Positions 1 through 7,640 of a stretch of 64,000 nt of DNA are shown piece after piece. The position numbers were made by a program, and so were the translations under genes. The stretch's first letter is position 1; each line of letters starts with the position of its first letter. The DNA lies in IMG/VR virus record IMGVR_UViG_3300007734_000755, positions 1-64,000 of that record; one strand, given 5' to 3'. The notes beneath the pieces are model-generated. The model was not told the DNA's origin, ran no database searches, and saw only the letters and a list, made by a program, of their open reading frames with translations. Source of the stretch: a virus.

Positions 1-90
1 CTCTAGGAAGTTTCGATACCTATCATCCTGTAGGAGGGTGTCTTGAGACTCATTTAGGTAGTGTTTCCACTCCCGCAATATCTTTTTCAT
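1..90 (-). CDS. 5' end of a tagged phage protein (cut by window edge)
   Basis: An open frame begins with ATG at 90 and runs off the left edge. The visible N-terminus is MKKILREWKHYLNES. It matches the tag shared by neighbouring genes: a short basic amphipathic helix with a Trp, ending in L-x-E followed by S or Q. The rest is outside the window, so no function can be given. It is transcribed away from the plus-strand gene at 157. Confidence 0.6.
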   Translation of the reverse strand, partial: MKKILREWKHYLNESQDTLLQDDRYRNFLE

Positions 91-105
91 ATGATTAACT
101 AGTTG

Positions 106-134
106 TTGACGCAGATCAGACTCCACGGTAGACT
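106..134 (+). promoter_or_regulatory. sigma70-like promoter for the archaemetzincin-like gene
   Basis: TTGACG at 106-111 and TAGACT at 129-134 are separated by 17 bp, pointing right. The expected start near 141 leaves a very short leader holding the AGGAG at 143-147 and the ATG at 157. It is the only promoter I see for a plus-strand protein gene. Confidence 0.5.
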
Positions 135-156
135 CTTGCTATAGGAGAAAAAAGCG

Positions 157-834
157 ATGAGTGTGAAGAAAATAGCAATATTAGTCTTGATTATGTTTGC
201 GTCCCTGTGTGGAACAAGGACTGCGACGGCAGAGGCAAAACAAAAAATATACTTGTTGCCGCTATCATATGTTGGTGACGGTGAAGTACTCTCTACCCTT
301 GCAAGAGAAATTCCAAAAGTTTATACAAACAGCGAAATCATTCTTCTCAATAAGAGAGATATAGATTGTCTCGAATCAAAAAATGACCACCCGCGCCAAA
401 ATACCTATAGCGGTACGTTGCTACTTTCTAAATGTTTAAAAAAATATGATAACGTAGAAAAAAGTGCTAAGTTATTAGCGATAACATCAGAACAGTTTAC
501 GACAGATAAGTGGTGTGGAAATCGATTTGTTAAGTTTAAGAATATAAACGGGATTGGCCTGATGGGTGGTAAATATGGGATAGTGACAGATTATAGAGTC
601 AAATACGTTTATAAATCTAGTCAAGAACTATCAAGATTATTTTTGCTGAGTGTTACATTACACGAAATAGGACATTTATTTGGGTTGGATCATTGTGATG
701 ATACCCCACTGTGGAAGAAGATAAATTGTTTTATGGTAGGGAAAACTGCTAATTGGAAAACATACTTTGCAGCAGTAAAGATGTTATGTCCTTCGTGTAT
801 AAGAAAGTTACGCTACAGCAGATTGTTGTCCTAG
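157..834 (+). CDS. secreted archaemetzincin-like zinc metalloprotease
   Basis: The 225-aa protein starts with a Sec-type signal peptide (basic start, hydrophobic residues 6-17, likely cleavage near residue 25). The catalytic motif HEIGHLFGLDHC is at 169-180. It is followed by CFM at 191-193 and CPSC at 211-214, with exactly 17 residues between the Met and the CxxC. This is the archaemetzincin signature (HExxHxxGxxHC, CxM, x17, CxxC), except that 10 rather than 4 residues separate HC from CxM. Archaemetzincins are usually cytosolic and lack signal peptides. AGGAG precedes the ATG by 9 nt. Its end overlaps the convergent gene by 27 nt. Likely role: periplasmic or secreted peptidase, substrate unknown. 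Confidence 0.8.
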   Translation: MSVKKIAILVLIMFASLCGTRTATAEAKQKIYLLPLSYVGDGEVLSTLAREIPKVYTNSEIILLNKRDIDCLESKNDHPRQNTYSGTLLLSKCLKKYDNVEKSAKLLAITSEQFTTDKWCGNRFVKFKNINGIGLMGGKYGIVTDYRVKYVYKSSQELSRLFLLSVTLHEIGHLFGLDHCDDTPLWKKINCFMVGKTANWKTYFAAVKMLCPSCIRKLRYSRLLS

Positions 835-1975
835 TTTATCATTGGCCATAGATGATGCAACACCAATGACATTATTAGATACGTCTGTTCTCTTAAAGAA
901 CTCCTGAGAGTTATCAACCAAGAACCCTTTGTCCCCGCTGCCAATCACAAACACAAAAGCCCCAATCGCGTATGGCCGAATTTCTTCTAGGAATGTGAGA
1001 GGAACGTTAACACACCCATGAGACATATTGCCTCCCGTAACTTTATTGTAGTTTTTCCGAACAAAATTTAAGTATTCCTTGGAAACGGCCTCTTGCGAAA
1101 CACCAGACTTAATCATCTTTTGGATTCTATCAAAATATTCCCGTCTAACAGGCTCCTGATAAAATCCGTGAATTGCTTGAGCAATGGTTTTATCCCCCAA
1201 CTTCAAATAAAAGACGTTGGCAAGGCTTTTCTTTCCGGCGTAATCTGGATTATAGGTATTTTGAGAAATTGAATAAACTCCCTTGGGTAGGAATCTGGTT
1301 TTGTTCTCGTCGAGATATTTCCAAAAGGTGTCCTCGTCTCTTACTGGGTTTTCATTATTATCATAATAACGACTAACCTTTCTGTGAAAACCAAGCTTTC
1401 TCATTATTTGGTCCGTAGACTGTAGGGCCTTTGCAATCATCTCCTCATTGTTAGATTGCGCGTCCTTTCCGTCTATCATTGGGGACTTGAAGACTTTACC
1501 GTCCTTTGCAAATAAATAAATGAGATTATCTCTAGAATCGAGAATAAAGAAGGATTTGCCGCTATAGGCTGGGCGAGCCTTTATAAAAGCTAATTCTTCT
1601 GCGATCCTGGGAGGGATGTTGTTTGATACCAGCGCTTTTTTTATAGTAGTAGTGGGCGGGAGTTGGAGCTGTGGCGGCTTGTGGTACAACAGGTGTCTTG
1701 GTGGGGACAGAGTTAATCACCTTCTGTGTAGTGTTGTCAATTATTCCGGTGGCCGTAAGCTTTGAGGCTCTCTGAAGATCCGCGATAGCCTTCTTTGTTA
1801 GTGGACCAAACCACCCAGTCGGAGCCCCTATTCTCAGGAACTTCTTGTCAATTAACGCCTTTTGAAGAGCCTTGACTGGCTCACCTCTGTCATTATATTT
1901 GGGAAAGGCGGCGGCCTGCTCGGTCAGGAGGTTCTGCAACTCCTCGAGGATTATTGATTTCAAATTAAGCTTCAT
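808..1975 (-). CDS. peptidoglycan-binding / L,D-transpeptidase (YkuD) protein, frame interrupted
   Basis: The ATG at 1975 has an upstream AGGA. The first part (about 110 aa) has a tag ending LLTEQ and a PG_binding_1 domain (about residues 25-80, with GWFGPLTKKAIADLQ). The second part, in another frame, is a YkuD domain with the catalytic SHGCVN motif and an upstream His. Frame one would run on to a stop at 1562. The frames join if one base is removed from the T7 run (A7 in the mRNA) at 1636-1642. The downstream frame has only a TTG as independent start and no clear RBS. L,D-transpeptidases crosslink or modify peptidoglycan, so a cell-wall role during entry or lysis is plausible. The break may be a sequencing error, slippage or mutation. 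Confidence 0.75.
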
Positions 1976-1985
1976 GTTGGGTTTC

Positions 1986-3042
1986 CTATGCAATAGATTT
2001 GGCTTGCGGCCGGTTAGATTTCACTGTAGATATCATGTCTGGGTAAATAGACTTGTCCCGTAGAGCTTGCTTGAGAACGGACAAGACCCAACCATTTAGA
2101 ACTTTTCCTGATTTGTTGATCTGACTAAGATTATTAAACAAATCATCATAATCCTGTGAGGTGGCATGAGACAGGAGTTTCATAAGATAATCTACGTTTG
2201 AAAGATTGTTTTGCGCTGAGTTGGGAGACAGTCCAATAACATCGCCATATTTCTTTGCTAGAGAGGCATACCAAAATTTAATTGGACGATAATATCTTTG
2301 TTGAGCCTCCTCTCTGGCAAGACAGTAAGCGAAGACCTTGTTTCCTCCACTTCCATATGACAAATTCATTAATATATCATAATCCTTTGGCTCCATTTGT
2401 TTTTTTAGAAGTTTGGCCACAACAATGCCTAGGTCGGAGATCTCCTGATAAATATTCTTGGGGGTCCCAACGGCAAAACTGGGACCAATTTCTCGTCCTC
2501 TCCTCTTGGCAATAAGAGCTTCTGTCTCTGCATTAATTCTAGATTCATTTGGACCATCATTTATCCAATGACCCAATTCGTGGACAATTGTATTTATTGG
2601 GTTAGTTTTTTTTGCGCGGATAAGCCTAAAATCTATAGAGAGTTTATTTTGATAGAACAGCCCATAGTACTTCCCCCTAAGATCAGCACTAAAAATGTTC
2701 AATTTCGTTCCCCCCTTAAGAAGATGGGCCATGGGAGGAAGGACATCCCTTCTTACTAACTGGGCATCTCCGACAACCTTCTTCCACCCACCAGGGAAAT
2801 ATTCTTCTGGATATAATGCATTAAGATAGTCATCCACATCAACCGAGATGGATGAACCAAGAGGCATCAATTCAAGAGACTTAAGCTTGTCCAGTATAGT
2901 CTTGTCGAACGGTATATTAGCGAATAGGCCAAAACTATCCTGCTTTATGTTCTTATTGGGAGCCACAGTGGGAGTTGCATCACCAGGAAGATCAACTTGT
3001 TCTGTAAGGAACCTTTCTCCAACTATTAAGTATGGTATTCAT
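1986..3042 (-). CDS. tagged HExxH metallopeptidase-like protein, frame interrupted near the N-terminus
   Basis: The main frame (1986-2966, GTG start, 326 aa, open upstream to a TGA at 3039-3041) contains HELGHWINDG, a zincin HExxH motif, in its middle. An ATG at 3042 in another frame reads MNTILNSWRK and then stops early. Removing one base around 3008-3020 joins the two as MNTILNSWRRFLTEQ. That matches the tags of the neighbours, so I take 3042 as the original start. The TGA of the upstream 44-aa gene nearly touches this ATG (TGAGATG), suggesting coupling. No wider family is recognised. A proteolytic role is inferred from the motif only. Confidence 0.6.
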
Positions 3043-3043
3043 C

Positions 3044-3178
3044 TCAATAAATAGTCTGTAGTTCTGTTATATCTGGACCTCTATCATCGTATTTAAGCTC
3101 TGTGGAGCCAGAATCATATTGTTCAGCGAGAACCGTTCGTAGTTCCTGGAGAATCATTTCTCTTAGTATATTGTTCAT
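3044..3178 (-). CDS. 44-aa tagged small protein
   Basis: The ATG at 3178 has an AAGGAAA upstream. The first 20 residues end in VLAEQ and match the tag of the flanking proteins (L-x-E before Q). The remaining 24 residues (YDSGSTELKYDD...) are acidic. It could be a complete microprotein or the remnant of a longer gene. Continuation into the next frame was not evident. Confidence 0.5.
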   Translation of the reverse strand: MNNILREMILQELRTVLAEQYDSGSTELKYDDRGPDITELQTIY

Positions 3179-3206
3179 TTATCTTTCCTTTTATATTGGT
3201 GAGTCT

Positions 3207-3605
3207 CTAATCTCGACCCTGAGCATAGGGATCAAATCCACTAGCCTTCAGGAGGGACGCTATATCTCCACCCCTTCCAACTATTGAAAGCATAATACGA
3301 GCATCACCAGCGGTTTCCTTTCCTCCGGCTACTGTCTGTGCTATTCTAGAAACATTATATCTGGTAATCGATGGTATTCTCGACTCGCGAGAATTTTGTA
3401 CATTCTGGAGTAGCTGACGATATAGAGAGGGATCACTCCTTAACTTATCTCCCCAGGCCTTTAGCTCAGCTAGATTTTGTGTATCATCCCTCTCTCGCTG
3501 TGTCGTATTATTTTTGACACCAGGATTATCTCCATCTTCTTGTTCGACTAGAATTTTTTGTAACTCTTCCAATACTAGTTTTCTTATTGCTCTATTATTG
3601 ATCAT
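3207..3605 (-). CDS. 132-aa tagged protein of unknown function
   Basis: The ATG at 3605 is preferred over an upstream TTG because GGAGG lies 10 nt before it. The N-terminus RAIRKLVLEELQKILVEQ is nearly the same as that of the L,D-transpeptidase two genes away. The rest is hydrophilic with no recognised domain. A CTATTTATT motif ends 26 nt upstream of the start. The tag and that motif suggest a late, capsid-associated protein; this is inference. Confidence 0.6.
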   Translation of the reverse strand: MINNRAIRKLVLEELQKILVEQEDGDNPGVKNNTTQRERDDTQNLAELKAWGDKLRSDPSLYRQLLQNVQNSRESRIPSITRYNVSRIAQTVAGGKETAGDARIMLSIVGRGGDIASLLKASGFDPYAQGRD

Positions 3606-3630
3606 GTTCCTATACCCTCCGTTGTGTACC

Positions 3631-3639
3631 AATAAATAG
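3631..3639 (-). promoter_or_regulatory. candidate late-promoter motif CTATTTATT
   Basis: Read on the minus strand this is CTATTTATT, 26 nt upstream of the 3605 start. Near-identical motifs occur upstream of the genes starting at 43161, 50865 and 54448, and another lies at 3046-3054. Confidence 0.4.
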
Positions 3640-4484
3640 GTTATAACTATACAAAAAAACTCAAATCTGTAAAAAATAGCTATCCGTTGAATGAGGACTT
3701 AGTCCATTCCTTCATGCTCATATTATCATACTGTAACATAACTTCCGGGAATTATTACTCGAGGGAGGAGTAGGGGGAGGGGGTATGGTTTCAACGGGTT
3801 GCAAGCGATTGAAACTGTTAGAGAAAAAAGACCTTTGGTTTCGACAGGCATTACTTCGTGCGCCTATTGGTGTATTGTTGTATGGGATAATAACTAATGA
3901 ACCATCGGATTGAATTACTCGTTGTGTGAAGCGGCTGGTATCATTGGAGTATTGATAGTCGTAAACGGCTATACAACTAGCGTGTTGTATTGTGCCCGAC
4001 TATAACCCTATTAGCATAAAGTATCAATCCCTCGCTCTGTATGAGGAGAGAGATATACAATAGCCTATACGCCCAGCCAGGTTACGGGATAGCGTAGTGA
4101 GTACCCATGGTGTACCTGTTGGGGTATTGACCTATGGACATCCAGGTGTTATACTAACCAATCATATCCACTCACAGAGAATATACCTAGCCGTGTATGA
4201 TACTCAGCCCAGCATTGTCGTTGGGTATAGAGTAGTTGCATCAGTAAGTAATGGGGTAGGTATCCAGCGGGTACTGAGTCCACCGGGATGTATTCACTTT
4301 CTCTCTGGTGTCTGATAGAACATTCTTCTACGAATTCCGATAGGTATCATAAAACGCATTGTTCTTCACTATCGGATAGTTGACTCGTTTTCGTCTGGTG
4401 TTAGATAGAACTATACTTGACTGGCTCTATTGAATGACTATATCTATCTGCTAATACTGTGGCATGGTCTTCTTCTCCGCTTAT
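3640..4484 (-). ncRNA. candidate large structured noncoding RNA
   Basis: No convincing gene lies in this stretch on either strand. A strong leftward promoter at 4491-4519 would start a transcript near 4484. Paired segments include ATAGTCG 3955-3961 with CGACTAT 3997-4003, an inner TATACAAC 3970-3977 with GTTGTAT 3984-3990, ATTGATA 3951-3957 with TATCAAT 4022-4028, and CCGATAG 4337-4343 with CTATCGG near 4369-4375. An imperfect direct repeat (TCTGGTGTnnGATAGAAC) occurs near 4309-4327 and 4398-4415. The size is in the range of ornate phage RNAs such as GOLLD, but I cannot assign a family. The 3' end is unknown. Confidence 0.4.
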
Positions 4485-4490
4485 GGTTCA

Positions 4491-4519
4491 ATGATATCAG
4501 GTAGTAGGTTTGTTGTCAA
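4491..4519 (-). promoter_or_regulatory. sigma70-like promoter into the gene-free region
   Basis: On the minus strand TTGACA (4519-4514) and TATCAT (4496-4491) are separated by 17 bp. It fires left into 850 bp without genes, the main reason to suspect an RNA product there. Confidence 0.6.
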
Positions 4520-4760
4520 CCATGCGTTTTATTGCATTTTTTAACGATTTTACAGGTAAAATAATATTGGACTAAGTTGGCTGTTTATCTACCTATTTCC
4601 TCTCCACTATTATGTCCGTTCTACACCGACAATAAAGCAGACAATCAAGGACTTCCCTATTACACCCATACCTCCTCTCGCTAACCTACCGACTGCATTG
4701 TCTTAAGTCGTTTATACCACTGGTATAATACACTCTATTATGACTATATTGGGGTTGGGA

Positions 4761-4910
4761 TTATTCCTCTCCATCCAACCAGTTATACCAACCAATCATA
4801 AGGGAAAGGATTGTTAGGAGTATAAGACTAACCTGATGTTCCACCATAAGGATTGTTAGTGTCCATACCATGTAGATTACAATGGCTAAGCCCAGATGGT
4901 TATGATTCAT
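4761..4910 (-). CDS. 49-aa membrane microprotein
   Basis: ATG at 4910, TAA at 4761. The protein has two hydrophobic stretches (residues about 6-21 and 28-41) and a short acidic end. Its start overlaps the stop of the 27-aa gene upstream (ATGA), so it is probably translationally coupled. It is one of three consecutive small membrane genes. Function unknown. Confidence 0.5.
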   Translation of the reverse strand: MNHNHLGLAIVIYMVWTLTILMVEHQVSLILLTILSLMIGWYNWLDGEE

Positions 4911-4990
4911 TTACGAGTTATTACTTCTAGGAATCCCGTTGTTGCAATGAGGAGTAGATACATAACTCTATTGTCACTGAGATTACCCAT
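4907..4990 (-). CDS. 27-aa membrane microprotein
   Basis: ATG at 4990, TGA overlapping the next ATG by four bases. Residues 10-24 form a single hydrophobic segment. It is very short, so support comes mainly from the coupled overlap and from matching membrane-type neighbours on both sides. Confidence 0.4.
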   Translation of the reverse strand: MGNLSDNRVMYLLLIATTGFLEVITRK

Positions 4991-4993
4991 ACT

Positions 4994-5227
4994 CTATCTT
5001 CTCCCGCCAAATAATACTCCGTGAAACCACCCACCTATTCTATTAATTAGAAAGAATAGATATAGGGGGAATATCATGGGCCATAACATGGCGTCAATAG
5101 TGGCATTTATATTTGCCTGTTCTCTACCGAAGTTATCCCCTGCCGCACGGAGTCTTATCTCATAGGAGATAACATAGGTTATCATGGCCACTATTGGGTA
5201 TGATAGTGTGAGTAGGAAGGATAACAT
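4994..5227 (-). CDS. small protein with two membrane segments
   Basis: The 77-aa protein has hydrophobic segments at about 2-20 and 48-63, separated by a hydrophilic loop. The C-terminus is glycine- and arginine-rich. It heads a run of three small membrane genes. No family is recognised. Confidence 0.6.
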   Translation of the reverse strand: MLSFLLTLSYPIVAMITYVISYEIRLRAAGDNFGREQANINATIDAMLWPMIFPLYLFFLINRIGGWFHGVLFGGRR

Positions 5228-5244
5228 GGAGTCTCTCCTAGTCT

Positions 5245-5478
5245 CTAACTGTCCAGAATGGATAATGCGTTAGAGATATAAATAGGTTCGAGTGCTCCTG
5301 TTTTCCTTAGCTTATTTGCGAATCTACAGGCTGCGACTTCACTGTAGAATATCCCATGGATACCGTCGTTGCCAGCGACATTGATGGGGCCGAATACAAT
5401 ATAGACTTCCCTAGGTTCGTCCTCACCATCAAACCATCTGATTAGATTGGTAAACTTCTCTACAAGGTAATTCCACAT
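5245..5478 (-). CDS. 77-aa protein of unknown function
   Basis: ATG at 5478 (MWNYLVEKF) is preceded by AGAGGAA. The middle (EVYIVFGPIN...GIFYSEVAACRFANKL) resembles the gene at 6302-6511 (GVFSDRDTATRFASML). The two are probably paralogues of a small alpha/beta phage protein. Function unknown. Confidence 0.6.
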   Translation of the reverse strand: MWNYLVEKFTNLIRWFDGEDEPREVYIVFGPINVAGNDGIHGIFYSEVAACRFANKLRKTGALEPIYISNALSILDS

Positions 5479-5480
5479 TA

Positions 5481-5696
5481 TTATTCCTCTACTTCCCATG
5501 GGAAATAGTGAGGGTAATCATTGAACTGATCGCCCTCGGCAATACAAACAGAATCATAGATGTTTGTTCCCTGCATGTAGGTTGCGATATCCACGGCTGT
5601 TTGTCTATCCGTGCAACCACCTGCCCACGTTGTATGACCCTGAATGGTTGCAAGAACTGTCCAGTAATTCTGGACTGTTGTTGAAGACCGCGACAT
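5481..5696 (-). CDS. 71-aa protein of unknown function
   Basis: The start at 5696 (MSRSSTTVQNYW) shares a base with the stop of the upstream gene (TAATG). Residues in the middle (CTDRQTAVDIATYMQG) resemble the pattern of the small paralogues at 5245 and 6302. Function unknown. Confidence 0.55.
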   Translation of the reverse strand: MSRSSTTVQNYWTVLATIQGHTTWAGGCTDRQTAVDIATYMQGTNIYDSVCIAEGDQFNDYPHYFPWEVEE

Positions 5697-6046
5697 TATT
5701 CCACCATTCCTTCCTGTTCGCATTCCGCTCTATCTGCGTCACGAGAACAGCCGCAGGTTTCGCAAGTTCCACCACAGGTGCTAAACTGTTGAGATTCCCC
5801 AGACTCTTCAAATGCGGAGAATTCCGCTCTAATTTGTTCTAGGAGATATGCCTCTAGTTGAGGCTCAAGCCCAAATTCTTGAGCCACAAGCCATACAGCC
5901 TCGGTATCAACGAAGAATTGATCATCAATTCCAAGCTGTTCATCCACGGTAGCATCTACCGATTCATCCATATATCTTTTTGCCAAATCCTTCAAATCTC
6001 TAGCCAGTAATTCTACCCGTTCCTTCGTATCCCGAACTTCTTCCAT
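5696..6046 (-). CDS. acidic protein with a C-terminal cysteine cluster
   Basis: The 116-aa protein is acidic and largely helical. It ends with five cysteines (CGGTCETCGCSRDADRAEC), possibly a metal site. A strong promoter at 6076-6104 lies just upstream. No family is recognised. Confidence 0.6.
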   Translation of the reverse strand: MEEVRDTKERVELLARDLKDLAKRYMDESVDATVDEQLGIDDQFFVDTEAVWLVAQEFGLEPQLEAYLLEQIRAEFSAFEESGESQQFSTCGGTCETCGCSRDADRAECEQEGMVE

Positions 6047-6075
6047 GATTTTCCTCCGTTGTGATTGGTGAGCTA

Positions 6076-6104
6076 ACTATAGCAGTTGCCAGGGTTTATG
6101 TCAA
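6076..6104 (-). promoter_or_regulatory. sigma70-like promoter
   Basis: TTGACA (6104-6099) and TATAGT (6081-6076) are spaced by 17 bp on the minus strand. It shares the TTGACATAAA start and the GCTATAGT end with the promoter at 8292-8320. It drives the genes from 6046 leftward. Confidence 0.7.
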
Positions 6105-6301
6105 GATGGTTTAACAAGCCAATCTTCCAGTGGCTTTTCTGGGTGGAGAAATATATCAATAAATTCCTCCGCTTCCGATTTATCCCTAAAGGGCATAATC
6201 TCTTCATCATCATGTTCCACAAATCCGAAGTGTGCGTAATAGCCACAGAATTCTTCGCTAACCTGTGCGCTGACATAGCCGAACCTCGTTCTTTCCTTCA
6301 T
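6101..6301 (-). CDS. 66-aa protein of unknown function
   Basis: It starts one base after the stop of the next gene upstream. It is acidic, with aromatic-rich stretches (EEFCGYYAHFGFVEH). Its 3' end overlaps the -35 of the 6076 promoter. No family is recognised. Confidence 0.5.
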   Translation of the reverse strand: MKERTRFGYVSAQVSEEFCGYYAHFGFVEHDDEEIMPFRDKSEAEEFIDIFLHPEKPLEDWLVKPS

Positions 6302-6511
6302 CTATTCCTCCGAGGGAATGGTCGGATCCAATTCCGTCTCCGTTACCTCAATAAGGAATGGAGCATATCTGTCCGTATTCCAAGCCCTCTTAAGCATGGA
6401 GGCGAATCTTGTTGCCGTATCCCTATCAGAGAATACACCACGGATTTGCGTGGGATTCAACTCCTCCTGCTTCCATATAACTGTTGAAGTTACCACCCAA
6501 ACAATGTTCAT
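6302..6511 (-). CDS. 69-aa protein, paralogue of the 5245 gene
   Basis: The start abuts the stop of the 50-aa gene upstream. The segment IRGVFSDRDTATRFASMLKR aligns with the matching part of the 5245-5478 protein. Both look like small single-domain phage proteins of unknown role. Confidence 0.55.
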   Translation of the reverse strand: MNIVWVVTSTVIWKQEELNPTQIRGVFSDRDTATRFASMLKRAWNTDRYAPFLIEVTETELDPTIPSEE

Positions 6512-6664
6512 CTATTCCTCGTCCCGATTATGTTGTCTACAGAACTCCCTAGAATCCCTTTTCCTTTGGTCATCATGGCGGCCACCCTTACGGAACCGCA
6601 AACCAGTAACGTAAGGATTTCTTGGCCTTTTAAGTTTTACAATGAGTCTCACTGTACGCGCCAT
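6512..6664 (-). CDS. 50-aa basic protein
   Basis: ATG at 6664, TAG at 6512 directly before the next ATG. It is rich in Arg and Lys (MARTVRLIVKLKRPRNPYVT at the start). It could bind nucleic acid, but nothing more specific is visible. Confidence 0.5.
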   Translation of the reverse strand: MARTVRLIVKLKRPRNPYVTGLRFRKGGRHDDQRKRDSREFCRQHNRDEE

Positions 6665-6690
6665 GATTTATTATCTCCACGAGTTATATA

Positions 6691-7137
6691 TTACTTGCGA
6701 GTAACAGTAATGGATTTAACTAGTTCAATCTTGACCTCAATCTCCTGGAAAACTCTAATGTCTTCCGGCTTAGTTCCATCCGCAACGAGACCCTCAACCT
6801 CAATAACGGCATCCTCAAAGGAATCATAGACTTCCGCTTCGACCATCCATCCCTCGGAAGAAACAATGAATCCGGGCTTAAATTCCCGATTGGGATTATT
6901 AACGCTACCAACTTGACGATGGATTTCCTCGTGTTGGTTTGCACCCTCAACCGTAAGAAACATTTCGTGATTTCTTTGGAGTTCCATTCTCCAATCAAGC
7001 AATTCCTTATCCGTAAAGCGGAATGTTTGATCAAGTGCCCGAACTTGAACGGCTTTTTCTACATAACCAACGACTGTACCAATAACGAAGTTTCCCAACT
7101 TCTGTAATCTAACTGCGACCTTATCTCCCAACTTCAT
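6691..7137 (-). CDS. 148-aa protein with an SH3-like N-terminus
   Basis: The N-terminus (KLGDKVAVRLQ...VIGTVVGYV) has the alternating pattern of a small beta-barrel. The C-terminal half is acidic. No specific family is recognised. Confidence 0.55.
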   Translation of the reverse strand: MKLGDKVAVRLQKLGNFVIGTVVGYVEKAVQVRALDQTFRFTDKELLDWRMELQRNHEMFLTVEGANQHEEIHRQVGSVNNPNREFKPGFIVSSEGWMVEAEVYDSFEDAVIEVEGLVADGTKPEDIRVFQEIEVKIELVKSITVTRK

Positions 7138-7171
7138 TTGTGTCTCCTGTTATATGTTTGATGAGCCTAAC

Positions 7172-7363
7172 TTAGCGAATCCAGCCCTGTTTTTCAAGTT
7201 CTAGAACCATTCTCTTGTATTCTCCCCGATTCCATTTGTCGATTTTCAATCGACATTTGCGCTTCTCCGGGGAAAAGCCAAACAAAGCCTCTGGTATTCT
7301 CTCCTGAGAAATATCAAATAGCTTCTGTTCCTGCGTTGTTTTGTTTCTGAATAGGAATTTCAT
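7172..7363 (-). CDS. 63-aa basic protein of unknown function
   Basis: The ATG at 7363 (MKFLFRNKTTQ) is chosen because the upstream alternative lies deeper inside the neighbouring gene; even so it overlaps that gene by 50 nt. The C-terminus is a charged helix. Function unknown. Confidence 0.45.
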   Translation of the reverse strand: MKFLFRNKTTQEQKLFDISQERIPEALFGFSPEKRKCRLKIDKWNRGEYKRMVLELEKQGWIR

Positions 7364-7544
7364 TGTTGTTCCTCGTACTTGCTGAAAGGGCACCACAAAG
7401 CATGGCGCAAGTCATTGAACAGAATATTCTATTCTCAAAGTTATCATCTACCTCGATTTCTTGGTGATTTCGGTTGGTGTCCTGTTGAGTGAAATGTATT
7501 CTCCTTTCGGAACACCTTGGATTTGCACACAGAATTCGCTTCAT
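7314..7544 (-). CDS. 76-aa protein with a CxxxxC/CxxxC zinc site
   Basis: The open frame extends into the tRNA-Phe gene, but the ATG at 7544 (MKRILCANPRC) is the sensible start. Cysteines at residues 6 and 11 and a later CSMTC suggest a zinc ribbon or treble clef. The C-terminus is polar. Function unknown. Confidence 0.55.
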   Translation of the reverse strand: MKRILCANPRCSERRIHFTQQDTNRNHQEIEVDDNFENRIFCSMTCAMLCGALSASTRNNNEIPIQKQNNAGTEAI

Positions 7545-7567
7545 AGATAGCTCCTTGTTATTCTTAG

Positions 7568-7640
7568 CGCCAAGAGGCGGAGTTGAACCGCCGACGCCGG
7601 GATTTTCAGTCCCGCGCTCTACCAACTGAGCTATCTTGGC
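7568..7640 (-). tRNA. tRNA-Phe (GAA)
   Basis: The acceptor GCCAAGA pairs with TCTTGGC. The D-arm, the anticodon loop CTGAAAA and the T-arm with TTCAACT are all canonical. CCA is not encoded. Confidence 0.9.

Noticed and set aside
3815-3850. GGTTTCGACAGG resembles the 5' start of tmRNA
   Set aside because: No G-rich acceptor strand lies before it, no tag frame ending in Ala codons follows, and no T-loop with matching acceptor is found within 400 bp. The promoter at 4491 also runs the other way.
4097-4315. 72-aa plus-strand open frame
   Set aside because: No ribosome site, unusual composition, opposite to the local promoter and overlapping predicted hairpins.
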